From an uncultured Eubacteriales bacterium (lineage in GTDB: Bacteria > Bacillota > Clostridia > Lachnospirales > Lachnospiraceae): a DNA stretch of 64,000 nucleotides. Each line of letters begins with the position of its first letter. Within the stretch, counting starts at the first letter, position 1. Shown here in pieces: positions 46,302-56,530 of this stretch. A program made the translations under genes and the position numbers. The stretch is from contig UQXZ01000009.1 of assembly GCA_900545225.1 (NCBI GenBank), positions 1 to 64,000 on the forward strand, written 5' to 3'. The notes under the pieces are model-generated. The model did not search any database. It had not been told where the DNA came from and saw only the letters and a list, made by a program, of their open reading frames with translations.

Positions 46302-46775
46302 ATGGATCGTATAGATAAAAAACTTGTAACACTTTTGCAGGACAATGCACGACTACCGCTAAAAAACCTAGCAGAGAAAGTTTTCCTATCATCACCTGCG
46401 GTATCGGCAAGAATCGAAAGACTTGAAGAAGAAGGCATTATTCTTAAATACGAAGCAAAGGTAGATTACAAAAAGTTAGGATATAACATTACAGCATTTA
46501 TTAATGTAGAGGTAGCGCCTGTAAGAAAGCAGGATTTCTACGAATTCATTAATAAGTGCCCATCAGTTATTGAGTGTAACTGTGTAACAGGTGTATATTC
46601 AATGCTTCTAAAGGTAGTGTTCAAGAGTACTGAGGATCTTGACATATTTATCGGTCAGCTCCAGCAGTTTGGAAGAACATCTACACAGATTGTATTTTCT
46701 ACTTTAGTTGAACCACGTGGAATAGCTGTTAATACTAACGACACAGTTAATCCTGGTAACAAGAAAGAAGAATAA
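46302..46775 (+). CDS. Lrp/AsnC-family transcriptional regulator
   Basis: The protein (157 aa) has an N-terminal helix-turn-helix (1-60, MDRIDKKLVTLLQDNARLPL and LSSPAVSARIERLEEEGII) and a C-terminal RAM ligand domain (about 65-145). Such regulators sense amino acids, often leucine. leuA lies just downstream, so local control of leucine synthesis is reasonable but inferred. GGAGG precedes the ATG. Confidence 0.9.
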   Translation: MDRIDKKLVTLLQDNARLPLKNLAEKVFLSSPAVSARIERLEEEGIILKYEAKVDYKKLGYNITAFINVEVAPVRKQDFYEFINKCPSVIECNCVTGVYSMLLKVVFKSTEDLDIFIGQLQQFGRTSTQIVFSTLVEPRGIAVNTNDTVNPGNKKEE

Positions 46776-46814
46776 TAGATATTATATATTTAGATACTAT
46801 ATATATTATTGTAT

Positions 46815-46901
46815 AGTCCGGTAACCGCATTATATGTTGACAAATGTATGTTTATTTAGTTAAACTATTGCCAATATGTGCCGTTCGCCGGACTTATTTT
46901 T
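46815..46901 (+). terminator. Long imperfect hairpin before leuA, terminator or attenuator
   Basis: AGTCCGG (46815-46821) pairs with CCGGACT (46888-46894), followed by TATTTTTAT. Inner arms near ACCGCA and TGCCGT also pair with mismatches. It ends the regulator transcript or controls reading into leuA. A TTGACA (46837) with TAAACT 18 bases on could be a separate leuA promoter inside it. Confidence 0.45.
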
Positions 46902-46932
46902 ATTGAGCGAAATTTTATAGGAGGTAATTGAT

Positions 46933-48609
46933 ATGTTTGATCATAGACAGTATAGCAGAGGCTATTTTATGCCGCCAGTTGAATGTAACGACTGGGTTAA
47001 AAAAGAGTATATAGACAAGGCTCCAATGTGGTGTTCTGTTGACCTAAGAGATGGTAATCAGGCCCTTATTGAACCTATGAGCTTGGAAGAAAAGTTGGAG
47101 TTCTTCAATATGCTTCTTAAGATTGGCTTCAAACATATTGAAGTAGGGTTTCCAGCTGCCTCCGAGACAGAATACGAATTCTTACGTACATTAATTGAGA
47201 AGAATATGATTCCTGACGATGTAACAATACAGGTACTTACACAGGCCAGAGAACATATTATTAAGAAGACATTCGAAGCTATTTCAGGTGCTAAGAATGC
47301 TGTTGTTCACGTATACAACTCTGTATCAAAGAACCAGCGAGAGCAGGTATTCAAGAAGTCTAAGGAAGACATCAAGAAGATTGCAATTGAAGGTGCACAC
47401 ATGCTCAAGGAGCTTGCAGCTAACGAAAAGGGCAACATCATGTTTGAGTACAGCCCTGAGAGCTTTACAGGTACAGAGCCTGAATACGCACTTGAAGTTA
47501 GTAATGCTGTTATCGACATATGGCAGCCAACACCTGATAAGAAGTGCATCCTTAACTTACCTGCAACAGTAGAAGAATCTCTTCCACATGTATATGCACA
47601 GCAGGTTGAGTATATGCATAAGAACATCCATAACAGAGATGGTGTACTTATTTCATTACATCCACATAACGACAGAGGTACTGGTGTAGCATGTGCAGAG
47701 CTTGGTTTACTTGCAGGCGCTGACAGAATCGAAGGTACTTTATTCGGTAATGGCGAGAGAACAGGTAATACAGATATTATTACTGTTGCAATGAATATGT
47801 ATTCTCACGGTGTTGATCCTGAGCTTGATTTCTCAGACATTACAACAATCGCTAAGAACTATGAGAGACTTACAAGAATGACAGTAAGCCCAAGACAGCC
47901 ATACTGCGGACAGCTTGTATTCGCTGCATTCTCAGGTTCTCATCAGGATGCTATTTCAAAGGGCTTACATTACAGAGCAGAGAAGCAGCCTGATAAGTGG
48001 TCAGTTCCTTACTTACCAATCAATCCTGAAGACGTTGGCAGAACATACGATTCTGACGTTATCAGAATTAACAGCCAATCTGGTAAGGGTGGTGTTGCAT
48101 ACATTCTTGAGCAGAATTACGGGCTTGATATTCCTAAGGCTATGCGTGAAGACTTAGGATATGCAGTTAAGAATGTATCTGACGTTGAGCATAAGGAACT
48201 TACACATCAGGAAGTTAAGAATATCTTCGATAAGAGATATATTAAGTTCAACGAAGTATTTGCAATTAACGGTGTTCATTTCATCCAGGAAGATGATAAG
48301 ACAATCACAGCAAGTGTAACAATTGTTGAAAATGGTAATAAGACAACTGAAGTTGATAGAGGTAACGGACGTCTCAACGCTGTATGTAAGGTAATTAATG
48401 ATCATTTAGGACTTAATTGCGATGTTACTACATACGAAGAGCACGCTATGACAATCGGATCTGATTCTACAGCTATCGCATATGTTGGAATTACTGATGA
48501 AAACGGTAAGACATATTTCGGAGCTGGAGTTGATCCTGATATCATGAGAGCATCTATCGACGCATTAGAGTCTGCATTTAACAGAGCGATAGTAGATAGC
48601 AAAAATTGA
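46933..48609 (+). CDS. leuA: 2-isopropylmalate synthase
   Basis: The enzyme (558 aa) condenses ketoisovalerate and acetyl-CoA, the first committed step to leucine. DLRDGNQAL (about 37-45) starts the TIM barrel. The metal site is SLHPHNDRGTG (about 236-246). EGTLFGNGERTGNTD is typical of the longer LeuA type shared with actinobacteria and fungi. The C-terminal regulatory domain (about 430-558) senses leucine. AGGAGG lies before the ATG. Its end overlaps the next gene by 4 bases. Confidence 0.94.
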   Translation: MFDHRQYSRGYFMPPVECNDWVKKEYIDKAPMWCSVDLRDGNQALIEPMSLEEKLEFFNMLLKIGFKHIEVGFPAASETEYEFLRTLIEKNMIPDDVTIQVLTQAREHIIKKTFEAISGAKNAVVHVYNSVSKNQREQVFKKSKEDIKKIAIEGAHMLKELAANEKGNIMFEYSPESFTGTEPEYALEVSNAVIDIWQPTPDKKCILNLPATVEESLPHVYAQQVEYMHKNIHNRDGVLISLHPHNDRGTGVACAELGLLAGADRIEGTLFGNGERTGNTDIITVAMNMYSHGVDPELDFSDITTIAKNYERLTRMTVSPRQPYCGQLVFAAFSGSHQDAISKGLHYRAEKQPDKWSVPYLPINPEDVGRTYDSDVIRINSQSGKGGVAYILEQNYGLDIPKAMREDLGYAVKNVSDVEHKELTHQEVKNIFDKRYIKFNEVFAINGVHFIQEDDKTITASVTIVENGNKTTEVDRGNGRLNAVCKVINDHLGLNCDVTTYEEHAMTIGSDSTAIAYVGITDENGKTYFGAGVDPDIMRASIDALESAFNRAIVDSKN

Positions 48610-49385
48610 AACGCCTGATAGCAAGTGATATCGACGGTACACTGCTTAAAGACGGCCAGCAGACATTAGACGACATTTTTTTCGATTTAATAAGCACCCT
48701 GCACGCTCAGGGTGTCTTATTTGTTGCAGCAAGTGGCAGACAGCTTGCAAGTCTGAAAATGTTGTTCGAGCCGGTAGCCGACGATATTGTATTTATTGCT
48801 GAAAATGGTGCATATGTATCATATAAGGACGAAATAATCTACGAAAGCAGTATGAATAAGTCACTTGTTCACGGCATTGTTAAGTATATTATGTCAAATG
48901 ACAGATATGAGCCGATTATTTCAACCAAAGATACTGTATATCTGACACAGAACTTTTATGATAATTTCAGAAAAGGCAATGAAAAAATACTGTACACAAC
49001 TACAGTAACAGATGATTTCTTTGGAATTACAGAGGATGTATTAAAAATTACAGCCGCCTGCTTCGACGGATTTACAAGAGAAGAAAAGCTTGAAATGGAC
49101 AACACATGGAGAAAGTATGTTAATACAACTATGTCCAGCAGTATATTTTTCGATTTTATGAATCAGGGCGTAAGCAAGGGTGTTGCGCTTGAGTCTATTA
49201 TTAAGCTCTTTGGATTAACTTCCTATGATGCAATAGCATTTGGCGATAATTTTAATGATATTTCCATGTTTAAGGTGGTAGATAATTCATTTGTAATGGA
49301 AACAGCAGATGATAAGGTTAAGGAAAATGCCAAGTTTGTTGTTTCTGATGTGCCTGAAACTATCAGAAAGATCTACAATTTATAA
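48606..49385 (+). CDS. HAD-superfamily (Cof/IIB) hydrolase
   Basis: The protein (259 aa) starts RLIASDIDGTLLKDG, the HAD nucleophile motif DIDGT (Asp9). ASGRQ supplies motif II and AFGDNFNDISMF motif IV (near 221). The inserted cap is of the Cof type, usual for sugar-phosphate or flavin-phosphate phosphatases. The substrate is unknown. The start is TTG at 48606, overlapping the leuA stop by 4 bases, so translation is probably coupled. Confidence 0.88.
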   Translation: MKRLIASDIDGTLLKDGQQTLDDIFFDLISTLHAQGVLFVAASGRQLASLKMLFEPVADDIVFIAENGAYVSYKDEIIYESSMNKSLVHGIVKYIMSNDRYEPIISTKDTVYLTQNFYDNFRKGNEKILYTTTVTDDFFGITEDVLKITAACFDGFTREEKLEMDNTWRKYVNTTMSSSIFFDFMNQGVSKGVALESIIKLFGLTSYDAIAFGDNFNDISMFKVVDNSFVMETADDKVKENAKFVVSDVPETIRKIYNL

Positions 49386-49390
49386 TAAAT

Positions 49391-50392
49391 ATGAAAAAAA
49401 GAATTATTAAAAGCAAGAAAAATAAATCATTTATCATATTGGGAATAGTTACGGTTGCGATTATCGTATATGGTATATTTTTTAATGGTCATTTCGTATA
49501 TTTCACAACAGGTGTGCCAAGCGGTAATGTTATGCGCGCTGAAAATGAAAATATTTCAGAAATGGCAGCCAATATATTCCTTTCAGATGAGAAGTCACTT
49601 TACGAACAGGTGGCAGATGATGAAGTTTTTACAAAGAGTATCGGTAATGTAAGCATTGATGATTATCTGAAGTCAAATGTTGAAAGTAGATTATCAAGAA
49701 TTGCAACTCTTAATCTCTATGCCCAGAAGCATGGTATCAGTCTTTCACATGTAAAGAATAATGAGATTGCAATTGCTGCCAATGCATATTACCAGGCTCT
49801 TACTGATGAGCAGAAGAAAGCCATAGGTGCTGATGTATCAAAGCTTGAGGATTTATTCAGACAGTATGCCATTGCAGATGAGGTTGCTGACATTTTATAT
49901 TCCAAGAGCGATTATGAAGTAAGTGCTGATGAAGCGCGAGTTATTTCAGTTCAGTACATCACAGCTGATTCAAAAGAGAAGATTGAAGAGGCGAGCAGTA
50001 AGCTTTCATCAGGCAAAAACTTTTCTGATGTTGCATTAGAGTATAACGGTAATTCCGATTATACGGTTGAGATGAAACGAGGACAATTTGATAAGGCATT
50101 TGAAGATGCGGCTTATGCACTTTCTTCAGGTCAGACAAGCGGAATTGTTGAATCACAGGGCAGATTTTACATCATCAAATGTTCATCTGATAATGAACAG
50201 GCTAAAACAGATGCCAACTTAGTTTTACTTAGAGAACAGCGCAAAAATGAATACTTTGAAAGTCAGTTTGCAAAGTTTGAAAACAACATTTTCGTTGAAG
50301 TAAATAACGGTATCTGGAAGAAAAAGTCAGTTCAGGGTGCAACTTCACTTCCTGTGAGATTTGAAAGCTTTTATGAACAGTATTTGAAATAA
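49391..50392 (+). CDS. Membrane-anchored PpiC/PrsA-like foldase
   Basis: The 333-aa protein has a single N-terminal membrane segment (about 13-30) after basic residues and then lies outside. A SurA-like N-terminal part (about 65-165) is followed by a parvulin domain (about 180-275, VISVQYITADS to GQTSGIVESQGRFYIIKC). It should assist folding of exported proteins by proline isomerisation. There is no lipobox, unlike PrsA of bacilli. It is close behind the HAD gene (5-base gap) and ends at a terminator. Confidence 0.82.
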   Translation: MKKRIIKSKKNKSFIILGIVTVAIIVYGIFFNGHFVYFTTGVPSGNVMRAENENISEMAANIFLSDEKSLYEQVADDEVFTKSIGNVSIDDYLKSNVESRLSRIATLNLYAQKHGISLSHVKNNEIAIAANAYYQALTDEQKKAIGADVSKLEDLFRQYAIADEVADILYSKSDYEVSADEARVISVQYITADSKEKIEEASSKLSSGKNFSDVALEYNGNSDYTVEMKRGQFDKAFEDAAYALSSGQTSGIVESQGRFYIIKCSSDNEQAKTDANLVLLREQRKNEYFESQFAKFENNIFVEVNNGIWKKKSVQGATSLPVRFESFYEQYLK

Positions 50393-50396
50393 ATTT

Positions 50397-50440
50397 AAAA
50401 AAGCGAAATAGCAAAGTATATTTGTTATTTTGCTTTTTTA
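50397..50440 (+). terminator. Terminator after the foldase gene
   Basis: AAAAAAGC and GCTTTTTT enclose an AAATA/TATTT-like inner stem. The right arm is T-rich. Confidence 0.75.
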
Positions 50441-50581
50441 TTGTAAATAGATTTATTATAAAAATTTCATTTTACCTGTCACATTTAAATAACGTGTTAT
50501 GTAAATAACTTATTATTTGAATAATTTATTATTTAAATATACGTAAAATGAACTAACTCAAGAGGAACCAGGGGAGAGTAT

Positions 50582-52498
50582 ATGTCAGAAAATAATTATA
50601 GTGCCGAGCAGATTTCCATATTGGAAGGTCTTGAAGCTGTTCGTAAAAGACCCGGAATGTATATCGGAAGTACCGGTATCAGAGGTCTTAATCATTTAAT
50701 ATATGAAATCGTGGATAATGCCGTAGATGAACATCTTGAAGGCTTTTGTTCAGAAATAAATGTTACTTTGGAATCTGACGGTTCAGTAACTGTTGAGGAC
50801 AACGGACGTGGTGTGCCTATCGAAATTCATCCAACTGCAAAGATTCCGGCTGTTGAAGTTGTATTTACAATGCTTCATGCGGGCGGTAAGTTTGAGAATT
50901 CAGGCTATAAAATATCAGGTGGTCTACACGGTGTAGGTGCCGCTGTAGTTAATGCCCTTTCAAAGTGGCTTGTTGTTACTGTTAAGAGAGACGGTATCGT
51001 ATATCAGCAGAAATTCGAAAGAGGTGTTACAAAGACTCCACTTACTCAGATTGGTAAATGTTTAAAGAAGGAGACAGGTACAACTGTTTCATTTTTACCT
51101 GATGATGAGATATTTGAAAAAACAATATTCAAAGAAGATGCTGTTAAATCACGTCTTCATGAGACTGCATACTTAAATCCTGAATTAACAATTATCTTTA
51201 GCGATAAGAGATCAGGAAAGGATGAAACAATTACATTCCACGAGCCAAAGGGTATCGAGAGCTATGTTGCCGACATTAACAAGAATAAAGAGGCAGTTTC
51301 ATCAATTATTCATTTTAAGGATACTTATGAAGGTATCGAAGTTGAGGTTGCGTTCCAGTATGTAAATGTATTCGAAGAAAATATCTTCGGATTCTGTAAC
51401 AACATTTACACACAGGAAGGTGGAACTCACATTACAGGCTTTAAGCAGAAGTTCACTACAATAATCAACCAGTATGCAAGAGAGCTTGGTATTTTAAAGG
51501 AAAAAGATACTAACTTTACGGGTCTCGATGTTCGTAACGGAATGACTGCAGTAGTTGCAATCAAACATCCAGCTCCAAGATTTGAAGGTCAGACTAAGAC
51601 TAAGCTTGATAACCCTGATGCGGGTGTTGCTGTTTCAAATATTGTTGGTGATGAGGTTACTCTTTACTTTGATAAGCACCAGGAAGAGTTAAAGTCAGTT
51701 ATCGACTGTGCCGTTGCATCTGCAAAGATCAGAAAAGCGGAAGAAAAGGCAAAGAATAATGTTTTAAAGAAAACAAAGTATTCATTTGACAGTAACGGAA
51801 AGCTTGCAAACTGTGAAAGCAAAAATCCTGAAGAGTGCGAAGTATTTATCGTAGAGGGTGACTCTGCGGGCGGATCTGCAAAAACTGCACGTAACAGAGC
51901 TACTCAGGCAATTCTTCCTATCAGAGGTAAGATTTTAAATGTTGAGAAGGCATCTATTGATAAAGTTCTTGCAAACGCAGAAATTCAGTCCATGATTTTA
52001 ACATTTGGCTGTGGTTTCTCAGAAGGTTATGGCAATGACTTTGATATCAGTAAGCTCCGCTACAATAAGATTATTCTTATGACTGATGCGGACGTTGACG
52101 GTGCTCATATCGATACACTTCTTTTAACATTCTTCTACAGATTTATGCCAGAGCTTATTACAAACGGTCACATTTACATTGCAACACCTCCTCTTTACAA
52201 GGTTATCCAGAAGAACGGTAAGGGCGAGTATCTCTATGACGATAAGGCTCTTGATGATTATAGAAAGAAGCACCATGGTAAATCATTTACTCTTCAGAGA
52301 TATAAAGGTCTTGGTGAAATGGATCCTGAACAGTTATGGGAAACAACTCTTAATCCTGAGACAAGAATTCTTAAGCAGGTTGAAATAGAGGATATCCGTC
52401 TTGCAAATGAGGTAACTGAAATGCTTATGGGTAGTGATGTACCTCCAAGACGAAACTTTATCCGAGAACATGCTAATGAAGCGGAAATTGATGCATAA
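50582..52498 (+). CDS. Type II topoisomerase subunit B (GyrB/ParE family)
   Basis: This ATPase subunit (638 aa) has RKRPGMYIGST (about 21-31), EIVDNAVDE, the Bergerat ATP site (DNGRGVP and GGLHGVGAAVVNALS), and the TOPRIM domain with EGDSAGGSA and DADVDGAH (metal site). The C-terminal PLYKV and QRYKGLGEM are intact. Length fits either GyrB or ParE. It is paired with an A subunit that lacks a GyrA box, so topoisomerase IV or a second gyrase-like enzyme is likely. A GGGGAGAG ribosome site precedes the ATG. Confidence 0.9.
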   Translation: MSENNYSAEQISILEGLEAVRKRPGMYIGSTGIRGLNHLIYEIVDNAVDEHLEGFCSEINVTLESDGSVTVEDNGRGVPIEIHPTAKIPAVEVVFTMLHAGGKFENSGYKISGGLHGVGAAVVNALSKWLVVTVKRDGIVYQQKFERGVTKTPLTQIGKCLKKETGTTVSFLPDDEIFEKTIFKEDAVKSRLHETAYLNPELTIIFSDKRSGKDETITFHEPKGIESYVADINKNKEAVSSIIHFKDTYEGIEVEVAFQYVNVFEENIFGFCNNIYTQEGGTHITGFKQKFTTIINQYARELGILKEKDTNFTGLDVRNGMTAVVAIKHPAPRFEGQTKTKLDNPDAGVAVSNIVGDEVTLYFDKHQEELKSVIDCAVASAKIRKAEEKAKNNVLKKTKYSFDSNGKLANCESKNPEECEVFIVEGDSAGGSAKTARNRATQAILPIRGKILNVEKASIDKVLANAEIQSMILTFGCGFSEGYGNDFDISKLRYNKIILMTDADVDGAHIDTLLLTFFYRFMPELITNGHIYIATPPLYKVIQKNGKGEYLYDDKALDDYRKKHHGKSFTLQRYKGLGEMDPEQLWETTLNPETRILKQVEIEDIRLANEVTEMLMGSDVPPRRNFIREHANEAEIDA

Positions 52499-52517
52499 AC
52501 ACATATAGGAGAGAACT

Positions 52518-54857
52518 ATGTCTGAAAAAATTATTAAAACCGAATATTCTGATGTAATGCAGAAATCATACATAGATTATTCTATGAGTGTTATTACTGC
52601 CAGAGCACTTCCTGATATAAGAGACGGTCTTAAGCCTGTTCAAAGACGAGTGCTCTATGCAATGGATCAGCTTGGATTAAATTATGACAAGCCTCACAGA
52701 AAGTCAGCACGTATTGTCGGTGATGCAATGGGTAAATATCACCCACACGGTGACAGCTCAATCTATGAGACTCTTGTAGTGCTCAGTCAGGACTTTAAAA
52801 AGGGAATGGCACTTGTAGACGGTCACGGTAACTTCGGTTCCATCGAAGGTGACGGCGCTGCCGCAATGCGATATACAGAAGCCAAGCTTAAGAAGTTTAC
52901 AAAGGATGTATTTTTATCTGATCTTGATAAAAACGTAATTGATTTCATTCCTAACTTCGACGGAACTGAAACTGAGCCTGAAGTTTTACCTGTAAGAGTA
53001 CCTAACATTCTTGTAAATGGTGCAGACGGTATTGCTGTAGGTATGGCAACAAATATTCCTACACACAACCTTTCAGAAGTAATTGATGCAATCATTTACT
53101 ATTTTGACAATACGATTTTGAAAAATGGTACAGCCGAGCTTTCTGACATTTTAAATATCCTTCCTGGTCCTGATTTTCCAACAGGTGGTATTGTAATAAA
53201 CAAGTCTGATTTATATGAGATTTACAATACCGGAATGGGAAAGATTAAGCTCCGTGGTAAGATTCAGTTTGAACAGGGTAAGGGAAGAGAAAAGGACAGA
53301 CTTATCATCACTGAAATCCCTTATACAATGATTGGAAATAATATCACTAAGTTCATGTCTGACGTTGCAGATCTTATTGACAGTAAGCAGGCAAGTGAAA
53401 TTACTGATATTTCAAATGAATCTTCCAAGGATGGAATCAGAATCGTTCTTGAGCTTAAGAAGAATGCTGATATTGACTATCTTACTAACCTTCTTTACAA
53501 GAAGACAAAGCTTGAGGATACATTTGGCGTAAATATGCTCGCCACTGTAAATGGAAGACCTGAAACACTTTCATTACTTGAGATATTTAAGCATTTTACT
53601 GATTTCCAGATTGATATTAATAAGAGAAAATATACAACTCTTCTTGAAAAAGAGCTTATCAATAAGGAAATCAAGGAAGGTCTTATTAAGGCTGTAGACT
53701 GTATTGATTTAATTATTGAGATTCTCCGTGGCTCAAAGAAGCTTGAGGACGCCAAGCAGTGCTTAATCAACGGTGTAGTTGACAATATTACTTTCAAGAC
53801 AAAGAAATCCATGGAAGCTGCCAAAACTCTTTTATTTACAGAGAAGCAGGCTGATGCAATCCTCTCAATGAGATTATACAGACTTATCGGATTAGAGCTT
53901 GAACAGCTCCATAAAGAATACGATAAGTGCTTAAAAGATATTGCCACATATGAGAAGATTCTCTCAGGTACAAAAGAGATAATTAATGTTATCAAAAAAG
54001 ACCTTGAGAAAATCAAAAAAGAATACGGATATGAGAGAAGAACACTTATTACTGATGCTAAGGAAGCAGTAGTTCCTGAAAGAGAAATCCCTACAGTCCG
54101 CATGTATTTCCTTATGGACAGACTGGGATATGTAAGAATGATAGACGGTGCAATTTACGATAAAAATGCAGATACTGTCATTTCTGAAAATAAATTTATC
54201 TATGAATGTCTTAACACTGATACATTAGTGATATTTACAGATAAGGGAAATGCTCACAGAGTTGCAGTAAATGACATTCCATTTACTAAGTTAAAGGAAA
54301 AGGGTGTTCCAATCGATAACATTTCCAGACTGGTAACTGCAGAAGAAGATATAGTCTACATCACGACTGCAAGAGAGCTGGAAGCAGATCCAAACGGACT
54401 TTTATTATTTATTACAGCAAATGGTCTTGGTAAAAAGGTAGAGAAAACCGAATTTATTGTTACAAAGAAATTAACAACTGCAACAAAGTTAAATGCCGAA
54501 GATAAGCTTGTAAGCATTATTGATATAAGTAACGGCAACGGAGCAGAAGCCGGAACAGCCACTGCTGAAAACAAGGCCACATCTGATACACAGCTTACAA
54601 TTGATATAGCCATTTCCGGCAACAAAGCCGATGCAGGCTCTAACGCTACGAATCCTACAAATGCAAGAGTTGTAACACTTAAGGGAAGTAACAAAAAGAG
54701 AATCAACTTCAATCTCTCAGAAATCCCTGTTAACAAAAAGGGTGCAGCCGGCGTAATCTGCGTTAAATTAACAGCAGGCAATACAGTAGTAGAAGCAGAA
54801 GTAAAAGAACCCGATGCAAGATTAAAGATCGTAAAACGCGGCGGAAATTTAACATAA
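52518..54857 (+). CDS. Type II topoisomerase subunit A (ParC/GyrA family), short C-terminus
   Basis: The protein (779 aa) has the breakage-reunion core with catalytic Tyr in AAMRYTE (about 118). The quinolone region reads GKYHPHGDSSIYE, with the usual Ser and an acidic residue, so no classic resistance change is seen. The C-terminal beta-pinwheel (about 520-779) is short and I see no GyrA box (QRRGGKG); KGSNKKRINF sits where a degenerate one could be. Residues about 670-714 form an Ala/Thr/Asn-rich insert. This favours topoisomerase IV over gyrase. It lies 19 bases after the B subunit. Confidence 0.88.
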   Translation: MSEKIIKTEYSDVMQKSYIDYSMSVITARALPDIRDGLKPVQRRVLYAMDQLGLNYDKPHRKSARIVGDAMGKYHPHGDSSIYETLVVLSQDFKKGMALVDGHGNFGSIEGDGAAAMRYTEAKLKKFTKDVFLSDLDKNVIDFIPNFDGTETEPEVLPVRVPNILVNGADGIAVGMATNIPTHNLSEVIDAIIYYFDNTILKNGTAELSDILNILPGPDFPTGGIVINKSDLYEIYNTGMGKIKLRGKIQFEQGKGREKDRLIITEIPYTMIGNNITKFMSDVADLIDSKQASEITDISNESSKDGIRIVLELKKNADIDYLTNLLYKKTKLEDTFGVNMLATVNGRPETLSLLEIFKHFTDFQIDINKRKYTTLLEKELINKEIKEGLIKAVDCIDLIIEILRGSKKLEDAKQCLINGVVDNITFKTKKSMEAAKTLLFTEKQADAILSMRLYRLIGLELEQLHKEYDKCLKDIATYEKILSGTKEIINVIKKDLEKIKKEYGYERRTLITDAKEAVVPEREIPTVRMYFLMDRLGYVRMIDGAIYDKNADTVISENKFIYECLNTDTLVIFTDKGNAHRVAVNDIPFTKLKEKGVPIDNISRLVTAEEDIVYITTARELEADPNGLLLFITANGLGKKVEKTEFIVTKKLTTATKLNAEDKLVSIIDISNGNGAEAGTATAENKATSDTQLTIDIAISGNKADAGSNATNPTNARVVTLKGSNKKRINFNLSEIPVNKKGAAGVICVKLTAGNTVVEAEVKEPDARLKIVKRGGNLT

Positions 54858-54955
54858 GGATTGTTATAGTCCGTACGAATTAAATCATTTAAAGCTATCT
54901 TACTGACCTAATTTTAAAGGCTAATCCTGAAAAACTGTAAAGAAGTAACAACTGT

Positions 54956-55008
54956 AAAAAGTAAGTGCCATACCAGACATTTTTAGTCTGGTATGGCACT
55001 TACTTTTT
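54956..55008. terminator. Perfect 23-bp bidirectional terminator
   Basis: Bases 54956-54978 (AAAAAGTAAGTGCCAT onward) are the exact reverse complement of 54986-55008, around a 7-base loop. A run on one side, T run on the other, between convergent genes. Confidence 0.95.
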
Positions 55009-55048
55009 ACATATAATATTTTATCGTAATTTCTAATTCACCTTAAAA

Positions 55049-56422
55049 TTACTCAGCAAGATACTTCTCGTACTCTGCTATAGCTTCCTTCATTCTTGCA
55101 GGTCCCGGAGCACCCTTTGTAAGTCTTGCATCAACACATGTTTCAAGACTGATTGCATCGTAAATATCCTCATCAAAGATTTCAGAGAAGTTCTTGAACT
55201 CTTCAAGAGTAAGATCTAAAAGTGAGATATTACGGTCAAGGCAGAAGAGAACCATTTCACCGATAACTCTGTGAGCATCTCTGAATGGCATTCCGTGCTT
55301 TACAAGGTAATCAGCAGCATCAGTAGCATTTGTGAATCCCTTCATGGCACTGTCTTCCATTCTTTCGTTGTTGAACTTCATTGTTGCAATCATACCTGTA
55401 AATAAGATAATTGAGTTATTTACTGTATCCATAGCATCAAATGATAATTCCTTATCTTCCTGCATATCCTTGTTGTATGCAAGTGGAAGACCCTTCATAA
55501 CTGTAAGTAATGATGTTAAAGCTCCATAAACTCGACCAGTCTTACCACGAACAAGCTCTGCAATATCAGGGTTCTTCTTCTGAGGCATGATAGAACTACC
55601 TGTTGAATATGCATCATCGATTTCTGTAAATCCATATTCATTTGAGTTCCAGATACAGATTTCCTCAGATAATCTGCTAAGGTGCATCATAATGATTGAA
55701 AGATCTGATAAGTACTCGATTAAGTAATCTCTGTCAGAAACTGAATCTAAGCTGTTTCTTGTAGGACCTTCAAAGCCTAAAAGTTTAGCTGTCTGATCTC
55801 TGTCAAGTGGGTATGTTGTGCCTGCAAGAGCGCCTGCTCCAAGAGGGCAGTAGTTCATTCTCTTGTAGTTGTCTTCAAGTCTGCTTCTGTCTCTTACGAA
55901 CATTTCGAAGTATGCACCGAGATGATGTGCAAGTGTAATAGGCTGAGCCTTCTGTAAATGTGTAAATCCAGGCATGAATGTATCAATATTTTCCTTCATA
56001 ACCTTTAAGATTGCCTCTAAGAGCTCCTTAAGAAGGATATTAGTATGCTCGATCATTGAACGTGTATATAATCTCATGTCGAGAGCAACCTGGTCATTTC
56101 TTGAACGTCCTGTATGAAGTTTCTTACCTACATCGCCGATTCTTGTAATAAGAGTAGCCTCTACAAATGTATGGATATCTTCATATTCATCATCAATAAC
56201 AAGCTTACCTGCTTCAATGTCAGCTAAGATATTCTTAAGCTCTGAAACGATAAGTTCTGAATCTTCCTTAGGAATAATGTTGCAGTCGCCAAGCATAGTA
56301 GCATGTGCAATACTTCCTTCGATATCCTGCTTGTACAATCTCTTATCAAAACCGATAGAAGCGTTAAAATCATTTACAAGCTTGTCTGTTTCTTTTGTAA
56401 ATCTTCCACCCCAAAGTTTCAT
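55049..56422 (-). CDS. argH: Argininosuccinate lyase
   Basis: The enzyme (457 aa) splits argininosuccinate to arginine and fumarate. It starts [27 protein letters not shown] (about 100) and the signature [12 protein letters not shown] (about 275-286) with the catalytic Ser are intact. It stands alone after yfhO on the same strand, 31 kb from argG, so the last two steps are not co-transcribed. GGAGG precedes the ATG. Confidence 0.96.
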   Translation of the reverse strand: MKLWGGRFTKETDKLVNDFNASIGFDKRLYKQDIEGSIAHATMLGDCNIIPKEDSELIVSELKNILADIEAGKLVIDDEYEDIHTFVEATLITRIGDVGKKLHTGRSRNDQVALDMRLYTRSMIEHTNILLKELLEAILKVMKENIDTFMPGFTHLQKAQPITLAHHLGAYFEMFVRDRSRLEDNYKRMNYCPLGAGALAGTTYPLDRDQTAKLLGFEGPTRNSLDSVSDRDYLIEYLSDLSIIMMHLSRLSEEICIWNSNEYGFTEIDDAYSTGSSIMPQKKNPDIAELVRGKTGRVYGALTSLLTVMKGLPLAYNKDMQEDKELSFDAMDTVNNSIILFTGMIATMKFNNERMEDSAMKGFTNATDAADYLVKHGMPFRDAHRVIGEMVLFCLDRNISLLDLTLEEFKNFSEIFDEDIYDAISLETCVDARLTKGAPGPARMKEAIAEYEKYLAE

Positions 56423-56460
56423 ATATGTCCTCCAAAATTTAATAGTGTTCGTACATATAA

Positions 56461-56495
56461 TAAAGCCATAAGTTCTATATTCTTATGGCTTTATA
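56461..56495 (-). terminator. Terminator after yfhO
   Basis: ATAAAGCCATAAG and CTTATGGCTTTAT pair perfectly; on the minus strand TTTAT follows. It separates yfhO from argH. Confidence 0.75.
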
Positions 56496-56530
56496 CAATC
56501 ATCTTATAATAACATATCGAACAGATATAT

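Noticed and set aside
46834..46863. Leader peptide MLTNVCLFS before leuA.
   Set aside because: There is no ribosome site and only two leucine codons, too few for a convincing attenuation peptide.
53495..54781. Long antisense frames in the topoisomerase A gene.
   Set aside because: They are serine/valine-rich reverse-frame shadows without start signals, as expected opposite a conserved gene.
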